Positions 26,164 to 31,449 of a stretch of DNA of 64,000 nucleotides are shown here, piece by piece; the stretch's first letter is position 1, and each line of letters begins with the position of its first letter. Below the pieces are notes generated by a model. That model saw nothing but the letters and a program-made list of their open reading frames with translations, made no database searches and was not told where the DNA came from. Source of the stretch: Channallabes apus. Lineage: Eukaryota > Chordata > Actinopteri > Siluriformes > Clariidae. The position numbers and the translations under genes were made by a program. The DNA lies in assembly GCA_030522415.1 (NCBI GenBank), contig CM060127.1, positions 3,265,422 through 3,329,421 on the forward strand, read 5' to 3'.

Positions 26164-27321
26164 AGGTCTGAGGCTATTACTACACCAACACATCACTTCT
26201 AATCTAAAATGCCTTCCATTCCATCTTCCGTTCGTCACTAACATACCCAAAGTACAGTATTGCTTTAAGAAGAGAAAATGTACAGTATGGGATCAAAATT
26301 ATTCTGGAAAAAATGAAAGAACTAAAATTGTGTTCTTTTCAAAGTTTATTTTTTAAAACGTTTTAGTAGTTAGATTGACCATTTGGTTAAATATGAAACT
26401 CTTGTTTAATGTTTGAAATGCTTGAAAAGTTTCGGATGTCTGGAAAAAAATAGTTTAAAGGATGTCCATAATCACTTTTCCATAAAATGACCTTTTCTGA
26501 ACTATAAAAATCAAAAGTAATTATGGACATCCTTTAAACTATTTTTTCCAGACATCCGAAACTTTTCAAACATTTAAATCAGTTTATGCAAAACATAAAT
26601 TTTCAAATGAAACATGAATAATATAAAATAAAATAGCTATTAATTTAATATTAATAATATTTGCTATTGAAACAGTTTCTTTATTCCACCACGAACAAAC
26701 TCTTAAAAGAAGAATCTTTAGATTTTTTTTAAATTTATTTATTTAAAAGAAATTCTGTGTCCTTATTAAGAAAAAAAATTATACTTCATTACAAAGTGCA
26801 ATGTAAACACTAGAATTATCAAGATCGTGAAATTATCCTCAGCAATATCTTTCTAACCAGAGACTGGATTTAGTATGTTAAATTTCATGAATTTACAGTG
26901 ACTCAGAAATTATCTCTGTCACAATGCCTCCTTTACACACACCTCCAGGGGGGGAGGTTTCTTGAATTCACAAGTTTTCACTCTAGTAGAAGCAGTTTAA
27001 GAGTTTTAGGTGGGTTTTTGAGGTTTTGTTGTTACAGTGTATGATGATAGGAGTTTTGTTTAAACACCTAATGTGTATCTACCATGTACTCTAATATACA
27101 GTACAGTACTAGCGTGTGTATCCTCTCACCAGGAGCTCAGGATGATCAGCAGACTGTCGAGCTGGGTGTGGCTCCGGATCGTCTCTAAAGCCTGCAGCAG
27201 GTTGCAGCCTCCGCTTGGCCTCAGGTTCCGGATCCACTCCTGAACCACCTGCAGCCTGGAAAGGAGATATATAGGACACTCAAACCCTCTGAAAACCTGC
27301 TCTAATTTATTTATTTATTAT

Positions 27322-27352
<31 letters not shown>

Positions 27353-29433
27353 CCTCAGGTTAACGTCCCTCGGTTTCTCCCAGAGTCTGCTAATTTCTGA
27401 GCCTATGGCCAGGAAGTGCAGCTGCTTCTTCAGGCATAGCTGCTCTTGAACGAGAAGCTTAGAAAGAAATCACCACATGACTACAAGCTGAAATACAAGA
27501 AAATAAAAATGGTTTTAACTTGAAAGAATCAAATGTGGAAGAAGCTCTGTTACCAGGAGGTGGCGCTGGAGATCCGAGAGCCTTTCTTCACAGCAGCTCA
27601 TGTCAGAAGAATCGACTAGAACTCCGAGTCTGGATCCTGTCACCATCCCAAAGATCTAAACAAACAAGACATTAAGAGCATGGTGATGAGAAACCAGTAA
27701 CATGTTTCAGCCTGTGGAATTAAGGTTGAGTTATTCACCTTTCTGCTGCCTCGAGTCAGCCACTGTACTCTTCTATGGTACATCTCAATCACTCTGCGCA
27801 AACACCACAAGGGCTCATTTACTCCCCTTTTTAACACTATTACGTTAAAATGTAACATTAGGATCGTTTATTAGAAATATTTATTCCTCAACAGTGAGTG
27901 TGTGGTGGACGTGACTCACTGGTAAAGCTGCATCTCGAAGTCAGTGAGGGACTCGGAGTTGATCTCCAGCTGTGTGTCCACCCCATCCTCTCGGTCAGAT
28001 CTGTATTCAGAACAAACATACTCAGACACATCACACCTCAAGTGGCACATCACTGAAGACCAAACCATGGCCTGAGCAAAGACTTAAAAAATAGGCAAGA
28101 AAATGCTACAGATTGGGGGAAAAGCCCCAGGTTAGAAAGAAGAAACCTCAGACTGGGCAAAAGGCACAGAATCCCTGTGCATTGCAGAAGTCGTCTAAAC
28201 TACGGCAGAAAAGGCTTTAGTTTGGTAAAGAAGTGGTGCTGAAAGAAAAGAAAAATGGGTGGTATGCGTGGTGCACTTTCCACTTTGGAGAAGCACCAGA
28301 GTGCAGGTCTAAGGTTCAAGAAAAAGCTCAAAGCTGAGTGGAATACAGTGCAATCTCGTCAAGAAGGAAATCCTTTGTTAGGGCACCAGAAGTTCCAGAA
28401 CAATGCAAGCATTAGCTTGAACAGAAAAATTCCTTAGGTTTCCCAAATAGACATGGAAGGCTGGGAAAAGGGAACAGAATTGGTATTACCAAAAGAAAGC
28501 CCAGTTTGAGCAGAGGAAGCAATAGAGAAGAAGCCTCAAGCTGTGTACACTGCGAAAAGCCTCTGCCTGAGCAGACAGAGCCTTAGTCTTGGCAGTAAAC
28601 CACCAGGTGAGACAAAGGAAGCCTAAGAATGGATAGAGGAATCCTTGGTGTCATGAGAAAATCACTCCTCTGAATGGACAGAAGAAGAACCAGCTTAAAA
28701 AGAAGAGGAGCTACAAAGGGTACAGGAGAAAGCCCCACAGAGGATGGGCTGGAGAAATCCCATCTTGGGCTAAAGAATATCCAGGATTAGCAAAGTCTCG
28801 GTTTGAGCATAAGAATATTCAGACTGAGGAAGTAAAGCCATAGTTTGGGCAGAGAAACTCCGTTATGTACTTAAAAGTCCTGCGTTGGACAGCAGAGGAT
28901 TCGCTTACTGAACACAAGAAATGGGGGAAAAAAAGGACAAGAATAAGTCACTTGGACAGAATTATGGGCAAAGGAAGCACCAGGTCCTCACACAGGTAGG
29001 AAAGTTAGACAGAAGATGCCTCAGTTTTAGTCACGTCCTGGTCTATAGGCATTAGAAGATCCGGACTGAGTAGAAGAACAACAATGTTAGCTTTACACTT
29101 AATTTTAGCTACCTAGCTAACGTTACAGTAGATCTTGTGAACAGACTCACACAGCAGCACTAGAGCAATGAGACAGGAGGTGGGACAGAGTGAGGCCACA
29201 ACTCTCCAAGCTCCTCCACTCGAGCCACTCCTCAGAGGTTTCCTGCTCATCTGCATCATCACTCTGCTTGTGCAGTGAAGCCTGTGTGGGAAAACCTGCA
29301 TCAGCTGGATACTTCATCATCGCAGGATAGATTAAAAAAATTAAAGTGTTATAAATAACAAACAGGATGTCACCTTTAATGTCCAGGTTTGAGTGGATTT
29401 GCTGGGCGAGAGTCCTTGTCTTCTGTGAAGCAT
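7045..29433 (-). CDS. vwa3a: VWA3 family gene (VWA3A-like), span of 30 coding exons
   Basis: This is a spliced gene on the minus strand, reconstructed exon by exon from GT/AG boundaries; every junction keeps the reading frame. The protein has repeated blocks: short EWL...L motifs (SEEWL, AEWLKSNGL, WLKRFGV), each followed by a segment ending in a basic W-L-x-x-G-S-R/K motif and a von Willebrand factor A domain. The vWA cores read GVLVDSSDM, VQVLLDMSDM and VCVLLDVSGSMS; only the last keeps a full DxSxS metal-site motif. VWA3 proteins are poorly characterised and are linked to motile cilia by expression. About 1,103 codons are seen. From memory human VWA3A is about 1,180 residues, so the C-terminal exon or exons, below 7045, are missing from this model. 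The start ATG at 29433 is the first in-frame Met of the first exon found, but upstream exons are possible. VWA3B is the alternative assignment. Confidence 0.8.
7495..7960 (+). repeat. Decayed ggatg/gatagatag simple-repeat region
   Basis: An irregular tetranucleotide-based array of ggatggat, gataga and relatives in the vwa3a intron between exons 29 and 30. Open frames here are repeat artefacts. Confidence 0.85.
8236..8330. repeat. Long inverted repeat (MITE-like hairpin)
   Basis: Arms at 8236-8278 and 8288-8330 (43 nt each) are complementary with only a few mismatches around a 9-nt loop. No coding content. Confidence 0.85.
8424..8544 (-). CDS. vwa3a: vwa3a exon 29
   Basis: It encodes SAMVLKSLAHKTRGRFHQVP and ends LLSSGFSAGE. 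The G-R-F-H motif closes the third vWA unit. Acceptor CAACAG, donor GTGAGA. Confidence 0.85.
8702..8853 (-). CDS. vwa3a: vwa3a exon 28
   Basis: It encodes AACVLGDSVGVYLISDGRWD and ends IHTVTLSDLD. LISDGRWD provides the last metal-coordinating aspartate of the vWA fold. Confidence 0.9.
9255..9311 (+). repeat. (TG)n microsatellite at a vwa3a splice donor
   Basis: About 28 TG units ending two bases from the donor of vwa3a exon 27. Confidence 0.95.
9314..9458 (-). CDS. vwa3a: vwa3a exon 27
   Basis: It encodes FSIVAFSEEVRVWQDELVEA and ends NTHGGTSILHALQ. The T-H-G-G-T-S-I motif supplies the conserved threonine loop of a vWA domain. The donor GTACAC runs straight into a (CA)n tract. Confidence 0.9.
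9602..9746 (-). CDS. vwa3a: vwa3a exon 26 (start of vWA domain 3)
   Basis: It encodes SKRVFGCVLERDVCVLLDVS and then GSMSPWLTPLQRELT. DVSGSMS is a complete DxSxS metal-ion-dependent adhesion site. It joins exon 25 in frame once the gypsy-containing intron is removed. Confidence 0.9.
9870..10409 (-). repeat. 3' LTR of the gypsy element
   Basis: 540 bp, identical by eye to the copy at 14750-15289. On the coding strand it begins TGTAACATCC and ends GCATGACA. The last 17 codons of Gag-Pol are encoded within it. Confidence 0.95.
10358..14785 (-). CDS. Gag-Pol polyprotein of the Ty3/gypsy element
   Basis: One ORF of 1,475 codons carries all functions without an internal stop. Domains in order, with approximate residues: Gag capsid-like region 80-250; CCHC zinc knuckle 301-314 (C301, C304, H309, C314); aspartic protease DSG near 351; reverse transcriptase 500-720 with YLDD at 667-670; RNase H from about 810 (DAS motif); integrase with an HHCC zinc site (H1000, H1007, C1037, C1040) and catalytic D1070, D1130, E1166 (35-residue spacing); C-terminal chromodomain about 1360-1420 (YLVEWEGYGPEERSWVP). 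The first Met (14785) lies in the 5' LTR and a second, MTDDQ at about 14755, straddles its end. The stop lies inside the 3' LTR. Confidence 0.95.
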   Translation of the reverse strand: MCGVFFPESSMTDDQTVFLTAAGTPLPSDNPPIMDYIRRQQGQMDSLARAINDLAHSVRDIATGQSPSSPASRRPPRSPPRAAPPERYAGDPEGCRKFLLACELYMADYPDLDDRQKVSFVTQQLTGAAMDWATAMWCAGGRDVVDFARFRRAFRSVFDHPDQGRSGEQQLLRLRQGPASVVDYAVKFKILAAESEWCERSLLARFRDGLQPEIQLELACRDAEMDLDETIQLAIKLDQHLRGQKRQTPAKAVGGSMEPRRRPSPGKSPPRSRDNTLEPMDVGTSRLSAQERRRRFTAGLCLYCGGGGHLIKTCPLLQVIQHTPQRITQSFCIDATLSYHTHVVSVSPLIDSGSAGNFISSSLLSSLHAPVSKLPNPIRINALDGNPLAQSPVNMITVPLRLTFPNHTEELKFYVISQVSQSVVLGLPWLRSHNPNFDWAGSRILSWSPRCAKFCTPSTLMVQTTSIESPSALVSTSVPSEYVKFKDVFSIRAAARLPPHRPWDCAIDLLPGKTPPCSRIYPLSVAETRAMEEYVGEALRQGLISRSTSPASAGFFFIEKKGGGLRPCIDYRGLNAITVKYKHPLPLVPAAIDLLRGASIFTKLDLRSAYNLVRVRKGDEWKTAFSTTSGHYQYNVMAYGLVNAPAVFQGLMNDVLRSMLDRFVIVYLDDILIYSRSYEEHVRHVTAVLHRLREHGLYVKAEKCEFHKKEVAFLGYRIGPRGVTMDTAKVSAVQLWPEPTSVKALQSFLGFANFYRRFIRGYSMLAAPLTDLLKGKPQRLRKFTLEARIAFQRLKQAFTSAPILKLPDPTKPFVVEVDASEVGLGAVLSQRQGHPEKLHPCAFFSRKLTPAESNYDIGNRELLAIKAALEEWRHWLEGAEHPFTVLTDHKNLEYLQQAKRLNPRQARWALFFTRFHFTITYRPGSKNIKADALSRCFAAQDRTTDPEPILPPALVVAPIAWDLDTEIAQATRTESVPSDCPPDRTYVPESLRERVTVEAHINLTSGHPGELKTFQLLEPRFWWPKMRETVKTVVSSCATCATTKSPRGLPVGKLIPLPTPNRPWSHLAVDFVTDLPVSQGYTTVLVVVDRFSKGCRFVPFCALPTASQVTETLFNTVFRYYGIPEDIVSDRGPQFIARVWKAFFQKLGTTISLTSGYHPESNGQAERTVQDLGKFLRAYCSSRQHEWADYLPWAEYAQNSLKHSSTGLTPFQCILGYQPPLCPWDATPTNIPMVDEWFKKAEKVWEGAHAHISQAVRRFKKFADRRRRESPPLQVGDRVWLSTRDLSLNLPCRKLSPRFIGPFPVIAQINPVSFKLQLPSHMRINPTFHISLLRPVRGGPLDEGVVTPSLPGAVEIEGAPAFKVQQLLDSRRRGGSLQYLVEWEGYGPEERSWVPARDILSPELISEFHRARPDRPAPRARGRPARRQFHQVGGFRPPSVTQGECPPPLQEAGPGEGGNVTSEPPQPRRSGSPAY
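10410..10425 (-). other. Polypurine tract of the gypsy element
   Basis: The coding strand reads a G/A-rich run ending directly before the 3' LTR, as expected for the plus-strand primer. It is also translated, as part of the Gag-Pol C-terminus. Confidence 0.8.
14750..15289 (-). repeat. 5' LTR of the gypsy element
   Basis: 540 bp at the upstream end of the element. The Gag-Pol ORF opens near its inner end, so the LTR transcript would carry the start codon. No TGG-type tRNA primer-binding site was seen at the junction. Confidence 0.95.
15416..15524 (-). CDS. vwa3a: vwa3a exon 25
   Basis: It encodes GRVLHLFLRSGELKQYLIQT and then ERVLQRYTHRMQWLLS, the third motif leading into a vWA domain. The gypsy element 9870-15289 lies in the intron just downstream. 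Confidence 0.85.
15837..15989 (-). CDS. vwa3a: vwa3a exon 24
   Basis: Fifty-one codons, starting WLKRFGVRSLKLDLHKLLSV and ending YCAIFPSVHLN. It is the third W-L-x-x-x-x-L-K-x-x-K-L-D-L unit, typical of the C-terminal third of VWA3 proteins. Confidence 0.85.
16594..16679 (-). CDS. vwa3a: vwa3a exon 23
   Basis: It encodes SVFKHLKAKSAQKCVNIPKH and then EDISSSRQ. It is the only open segment found that bridges the phases of exons 22 and 24. Confidence 0.6.
16898..17005 (-). CDS. vwa3a: vwa3a exon 22
   Basis: It encodes PPVVGWEPVKPTISAKVKKK and ends AIDLEEDRL. A basic linker with a strong GTGAGT donor and correct phase to exon 23. Confidence 0.6.
17466..17538 (-). CDS. vwa3a: vwa3a exon 21 (candidate)
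   Basis: It encodes TQRRTEGKCTPTWMPNSAKA and then VIPP. The GTACGT donor was chosen because it is the one that joins exon 22 in frame, giving a proline-rich junction. Confidence 0.45.
17769..17918 (-). CDS. vwa3a: vwa3a exon 20
   Basis: Fifty codons in phase 0, starting CCELVDSLLQRNSS and ending RPPRETRLSSTRL. It is a basic, proline-containing linker, less distinctive than the vWA exons; phase supports it on both sides. Confidence 0.6.
18348..19220 (+). pseudogene. Broken Tc1-type transposase
   Basis: The N-terminus starts near 18348 and shows a paired-type helix-turn-helix (VGGSQTDVARELGVSQSVIS) and GRVHDRPRSGVPR, then stops at 18668. The C-terminal part resumes near 19052 in another frame with SPDLNSIEHVWDQLKQRL. 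At least two frame changes separate them. Confidence 0.88.
19228..19303 (-). repeat. tRNA-derived SINE head inside the Tc1 relic
   Basis: Read on the minus strand it shows an A-box-like stretch (TGGCGCAGTGGTAAAGTGC) and a B box (GGTTCGAAACC). It lacks a full cloverleaf context and replaces the end of the Tc1 transposase, so it is a SINE fragment and not a tRNA gene. Confidence 0.7.
19519..19589 (-). CDS. vwa3a: vwa3a exon 19
   Basis: It encodes IVESDDITTLVREMEKAADY and then WEK, equivalent to the linker in exon 10. The next intron (17919-19518) contains a Tc1 relic. Confidence 0.85.
19731..20618. mobile_element. hAT-like non-autonomous element
   Basis: It starts cagtggtgggagaagtgtac and ends near a complementary gtacatttcacctcg. 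The sub-terminal sequence has runs of tacttaagta type seen in fish hAT-like non-autonomous repeats. No transposase was found inside. Confidence 0.5.
21003..21189 (-). CDS. vwa3a: vwa3a exon 18
   Basis: Sixty-two codons including SSVSSYVAEFRTSLQIHVCL and ending AHSAKGRFHWITNT. The G-R-F-H motif closes the second vWA unit. Confidence 0.85.
21880..22175 (+). repeat. SINE-type dispersed repeat in a vwa3a intron
   Basis: It begins with a B-box-like GGGTTCGATTCCCG, then the widespread fish repeat body with gcatgttctccccgtgctgg, and ends in a gagtg-rich tail near 22175. It lies between exons 17 and 18. Confidence 0.7.
22251..22392 (-). CDS. vwa3a: vwa3a exon 17
   Basis: It encodes WVQGLECAGRRNTLAALRHV and ends GGVYLLTTGTPDQAS. 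The T-G-x-P-D-Q motif matches the S-C-P-D-Q of exon 8. The acceptor lies in a (GT)n-rich tract with little pyrimidine tract. Confidence 0.8.
22401..22460 (+). repeat. (AC)n microsatellite
   Basis: About 30 AC units just upstream, on the coding strand, of the acceptor of vwa3a exon 17. Confidence 0.95.
22513..22641 (+). repeat. (ATC)/(ACC) trinucleotide repeat
   Basis: Alternating blocks of atc and acc triplets over about 130 bp, next to the donor of vwa3a exon 16. Apparent polyhistidine and polymethionine ORFs here are artefacts. Confidence 0.9.
22649..22723 (-). CDS. vwa3a: vwa3a exon 16
   Basis: It encodes FGSDVKTWRERTVSTNHQNL and then QDAW. The F-G-S-x-V-x-x-W strand follows the FNIIA of exon 15. 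The strong donor GTAAGT sits just beside a trinucleotide repeat. Confidence 0.85.
22851..22970 (-). CDS. vwa3a: vwa3a exon 15 (start of vWA domain 2)
   Basis: It encodes VQVLLDMSDMSAHHQLHIRH and then AVRLLLQEQLPNTHCFNII. The first vWA strand has DMSDM in place of DxSxS, so metal binding by this copy is doubtful. Confidence 0.8.
23368..23453 (-). CDS. vwa3a: vwa3a exon 14
   Basis: It encodes RRLLEAQYVLENRVMWLNTT and then GSRQIWGT, the second W-L-x-x-G-S-R motif before a vWA domain. The chosen donor (GTGTGA) makes the join to exon 15 read through in frame. Confidence 0.75.
23548..23628 (-). CDS. vwa3a: vwa3a exon 13
   Basis: It encodes KAMVQFEWNDGTVKNLHVDL and then PLLQNYQ. Twenty-seven codons in phase 0, acceptor TTTCAG, donor GTAAAA. 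Confidence 0.8.
23700..24260 (+). repeat. Decayed intronic minisatellite, unit about 35 bp
   Basis: Roughly fifteen diverged units with the core ccatccagagaccaacaagc followed by ctcctcctcc-type runs fill the intron between vwa3a exons 12 and 13. Confidence 0.8.
24294..24397 (-). CDS. vwa3a: vwa3a exon 12
   Basis: It encodes KKLNVYDVLAPYVYSPLEGF and then VPVLRKNVKSKVHE. It continues the NGL-x-x-KKL unit begun in exon 11, with matching phase. Confidence 0.85.
24589..24721 (-). CDS. vwa3a: vwa3a exon 11
   Basis: It encodes IMTDLDCVSLSDPDSKAQAA, then the second EWL motif, SAEWLKSNGLR. The donor is GTGTTA. Confidence 0.8.
24870..25004 (-). CDS. vwa3a: vwa3a exon 10
   Basis: Forty-five codons in phase 0 including IVDSSSDLERLWAEIKAARD, a helical linker, and ending TPVSIVSE. 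Acceptor GTGTAG, donor GTGATG. Confidence 0.75.
25480..25542 (-). CDS. vwa3a: vwa3a exon 9
   Basis: It encodes 21 residues, EVVKNISKVTGGRFHHFSAS plus L. The T-G-G-R-F-H motif is characteristic of the end of the VWA3 vWA unit. Confidence 0.85.
25968..26076 (-). CDS. vwa3a: vwa3a exon 8
   Basis: It encodes PDQDLNVVLSYVSEVVREMS and then LSVHVVSYDSCSPVAV. The conserved S-C-P-D-Q junction falls on the splice site. A (GT)n tract lies directly upstream of the acceptor. Confidence 0.85.
26081..26160 (+). repeat. (AC)n microsatellite with GCGC interruption
   Basis: About 80 bp lying directly against the acceptor of vwa3a exon 8 on the coding strand. Confidence 0.95.
26423..26568. repeat. Long inverted repeat with 50-nt arms
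   Basis: Arms at 26423-26472 and 26520-26568 match almost perfectly, differing by one base in an A/T run, around a 47-nt loop. It lies in the vwa3a intron between exons 7 and 8. Confidence 0.9.
27130..27255 (-). CDS. vwa3a: vwa3a exon 7
   Basis: It encodes LQVVQEWIRNLRPSGGCNLL and then QALETIRSHTQLDSLLIILSS. This is the G-G-x-N-L-L-Q-A-L part of the vWA domain, equivalent to its third metal-site loop. Confidence 0.85.
27322..27350 (+). repeat. (AC)n microsatellite forming a splice donor
   Basis: The right end of the tract provides the GT of the donor of vwa3a exon 6. Confidence 0.95.
27351..27457 (-). CDS. vwa3a: vwa3a exon 6
   Basis: It encodes LLVQEQLCLKKQLHFLAIGS and then EISRLWEKPRDVNLR. 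The donor GTGTGT is the first unit of the (GT)n run, read as (AC)n at 27322-27350 on the plus strand. Confidence 0.8.
27554..27655 (-). CDS. vwa3a: vwa3a exon 5 (start of vWA domain 1)
   Basis: It encodes IFGMVTGSRLGVLVDSSDMS, the first beta strand of a vWA fold with the degenerate metal-site motif DSSDM, then a helix ending LQRHLL. In phase 0 at both ends. Confidence 0.85.
27739..27793 (-). CDS. vwa3a: vwa3a exon 4
   Basis: It encodes VIEMYHRRVQWLTRGSRK, the conserved basic W-L-x-x-G-S-R motif that precedes each vWA domain in this family. Acceptor GCGCAG, donor GTGAAT. Confidence 0.85.
27920..28000 (-). CDS. vwa3a: vwa3a exon 3
   Basis: It encodes SDREDGVDTQLEINSESL and then TDFEMQLYQ. Acceptor ATACAG, donor GTGAGT. 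The phase joins exons 2 and 4. Confidence 0.7.
28090..29080 (+). repeat. Decayed intronic minisatellite, unit about 28-33 bp
   Basis: About 1 kb of diverged units with cores such as cagtttgagcagaggaagc and cagactgggcaaaag. It fills the intron between vwa3a exons 2 and 3. Confidence 0.8.
29151..29281 (-). CDS. vwa3a: vwa3a exon 2
   Basis: It encodes an acidic stretch (SDDADEQETSEEWLEW) carrying the first EWL motif typical of VWA3 proteins. Acceptor CACACAG, donor GTGAGT; ends in phase 2. Confidence 0.7.
29374..29433 (-). CDS. vwa3a: vwa3a exon 1 (first coding exon found)
   Basis: Twenty codons starting MLHRRQGLSPSK and ending TWTLK before a GTGACA donor. The frame is fixed by exon 2. The reading frame stays open 5' of the ATG to an AG (CTGCAG) just upstream, so the true start could lie in an earlier exon. 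Confidence 0.5.
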
Positions 29434-29889
29434 TATGGGTCTTTTGCTGGAGAACCTGCAGAATTAATCTGCTGCTAAATTAGAAGCGAAAGTTTAACAT
29501 TAAGTTCAGTGTCTGATATTTGCTCCATTCATTAGCTATATGTTGCTAACAAGTATTGAAAGTGTATGGCTAGCAGTTTAGAACAATACAAAAAAATCCA
29601 GCTACATGGAGAGCTCGTCGTTTTCCTCCATGGGAATGTAGGAGTGAGACAGAAACAGACATGAAATGGATAAAGACAATGCATGAATTTAATAAGTGAG
29701 GAACTGTAATTCCTAATTCAATTTACACCATCTGGCTTCAACTAAATAGTTAAAATGCTTTCATTCTGTACTTCCTGCAGTGAACCTTAATAAGGTTCAG
29801 CTGCAACAAGTTATTTAATCCTAACTAATGCAGTGAAAAGCTTCTCATTTCTTAAACAACCGTGTCAGAAGACATATCCTGTGATCGTA

Positions 29890-30145
29890 GGACAGGTGTT
29901 ACTCTGTTTTAGAAGGGTCAAATTATTCAAGTAAAGAAAATTCATCAAGTAAAGAAAACAACCAGGGAGATTGGTGAAACTAAAACTGGGTTAAGAACTG
30001 TAAAGCACATGATTAAAACCTACAAGGATAGTGGAGAACCATCAACTTCGAGGATGAAATATGGTCAGAAAAACCTCCTGAATGAGTGTGATGGGAGATC
30101 AATTAAATGCTTAGTGAAATCAAATTGTAAAAAAAACAAAACAAC
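29890..30145 (+). mobile_element. Tc1-type transposase N-terminal fragment
   Basis: The translation contains IKTYKDSGEPSTSRMKYGQK and NLLNECDGRSIKCLVKSN, typical of the DNA-binding half of a Tc1-like transposase. No termini or catalytic half are present. It lies upstream of the vwa3a start. Confidence 0.7.
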
Positions 30146-30189
30146 AACAACAGTAGAACATACAGTACGGCTATGTTTAATAGTTAAAG

Positions 30190-30400
30190 TAAGAGCATGT
30201 TCTCCCCATGTTTGTTGGGTTTCCTCCGGGTAGTGCCAAGTAGCCTAACCTGCATATTTTTGGTGGGAGGAAACTGGAATACCCGGAGGAAACCCACCAA
30301 GCACAGGGGGAACATGCAAACTCAGAGACGGGAACCGAGGCCGCACCCTGGAGGTGCAAGGCGACAGTGCTAACCACTACACCACCGTGCCGCCTTAGCC
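30190..30400. repeat. Head-to-head SINE fragments forming an inverted repeat
   Basis: The same repeat body as at 21880-22175 occurs once forward (30195-30232) and once reversed (30280-30317). The reversed copy continues into a SINE head with accactacaccaccgtgccg near 30375. Confidence 0.75.
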
Positions 30401-30959
30401 CAAACTACATAATCTAAATTAGGGTAAATCTCTAATCATGAAATGGGTGGAGCTAAATAAGACAACTCCTCCCTCATTTCCACTTATGTACTCAAAGCTG
30501 TAGAGTTAGGGGAAAAATCGATTCATGTTCTTTTGTGTGGTAACGAAAATGTTTATTTTTCTAAATATTTGTTTCATTTGTACTGTATGTTTGCAGGCGC
30601 TAATATGTTGCAGTTCCTCTATAATCCTCTGCATTCTAAACTATTCACTCATTGGCAGGTAGAATCCTGTGTGATTGAGTTTTCTTTATTGCTGTTGCAC
30701 TATTTTGAATATTGCACGTTTAAAATCATATGATCATAAACATAAAAAAATAAGCTATGCACAAAAATAAGCTACCAATGTGTCATAAACAAACAAACAA
30801 ATAAACTTCTTATTCAGATGAAAAAACACGTAATAGAGAAAAATTAAACTTTGGACAGAATAAAGCGGTAGTTTTATACAATATAAATACATGTAAAAGA
30901 GATAAAGAACAATCTAGCTAATCTGTATGCTTTAAAAAAATGTCTATGAAACGGTATGG

Positions 30960-30973
30960 GTTGCCATGGTAAC
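30960..30973. promoter_or_regulatory. Perfect palindromic RFX X-box
   Basis: GTTGCCATGGTAAC is a full X-box consensus with two perfect half sites. It lies about 1.5 kb upstream of the first vwa3a coding exon found, where a non-coding first exon could begin. RFX factors drive many cilium genes. Confidence 0.6.
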
Positions 30974-31391
30974 CGAAGCAAGCTTGGTTTTGCTCTTACA
31001 AGTTACCATTTTTAAACCAAATAGTTTTTACAGCTCACTTACCTGATAAAAATGAATACATATATTTTGATATGTAAAGTAATTCCTTTTTTTTGCCGTA
31101 AAATTTAATAATAATGTAAAAAGTTTGGGAAGTAGAAATACCCGGAAGTAAGCCAGGCTGTATGCGTGCGCGTGCGCTGTCTCTATAGAAACACCAAGTT
31201 ACACAGCTGAGCAAGAACATTAATAATGTCTGATACGTTAAAATATATACTATTAAATAATAATAATAGTAATAATAATAATAATGCGATAAAATAGAAT
31301 AATATTAAATTTTAAACAATAAATTATCGAATTCAAGTTGCTAAGTTTCCCAGAGATTTTAAATTTACTTTACCGTTACTAATGGAGCTGG

Positions 31392-31406
31392 CCAGTAGAT
31401 GGCGCT
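31392..31406 (+). promoter_or_regulatory. CTCF-like motif between vwa3a and lsm12
   Basis: CCAGTAGATGGCGCT matches the core CTCF consensus (CCASYAGRKGGC) at every position. It sits between the 5' end of vwa3a and the 3' end of lsm12, a plausible boundary site. Confidence 0.5.
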
Positions 31407-31449
31407 GCTGCTGTCACCGCCACAGAGCCAGGCAGCCATTTTAGAAAAA

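Noticed and set aside
27540..27565. Second CTCF-like motif (ccaggaggtggcgctgg)
   Set aside because: One core mismatch, and it lies within coding exon 5 of vwa3a, so the sequence is explained by the protein.
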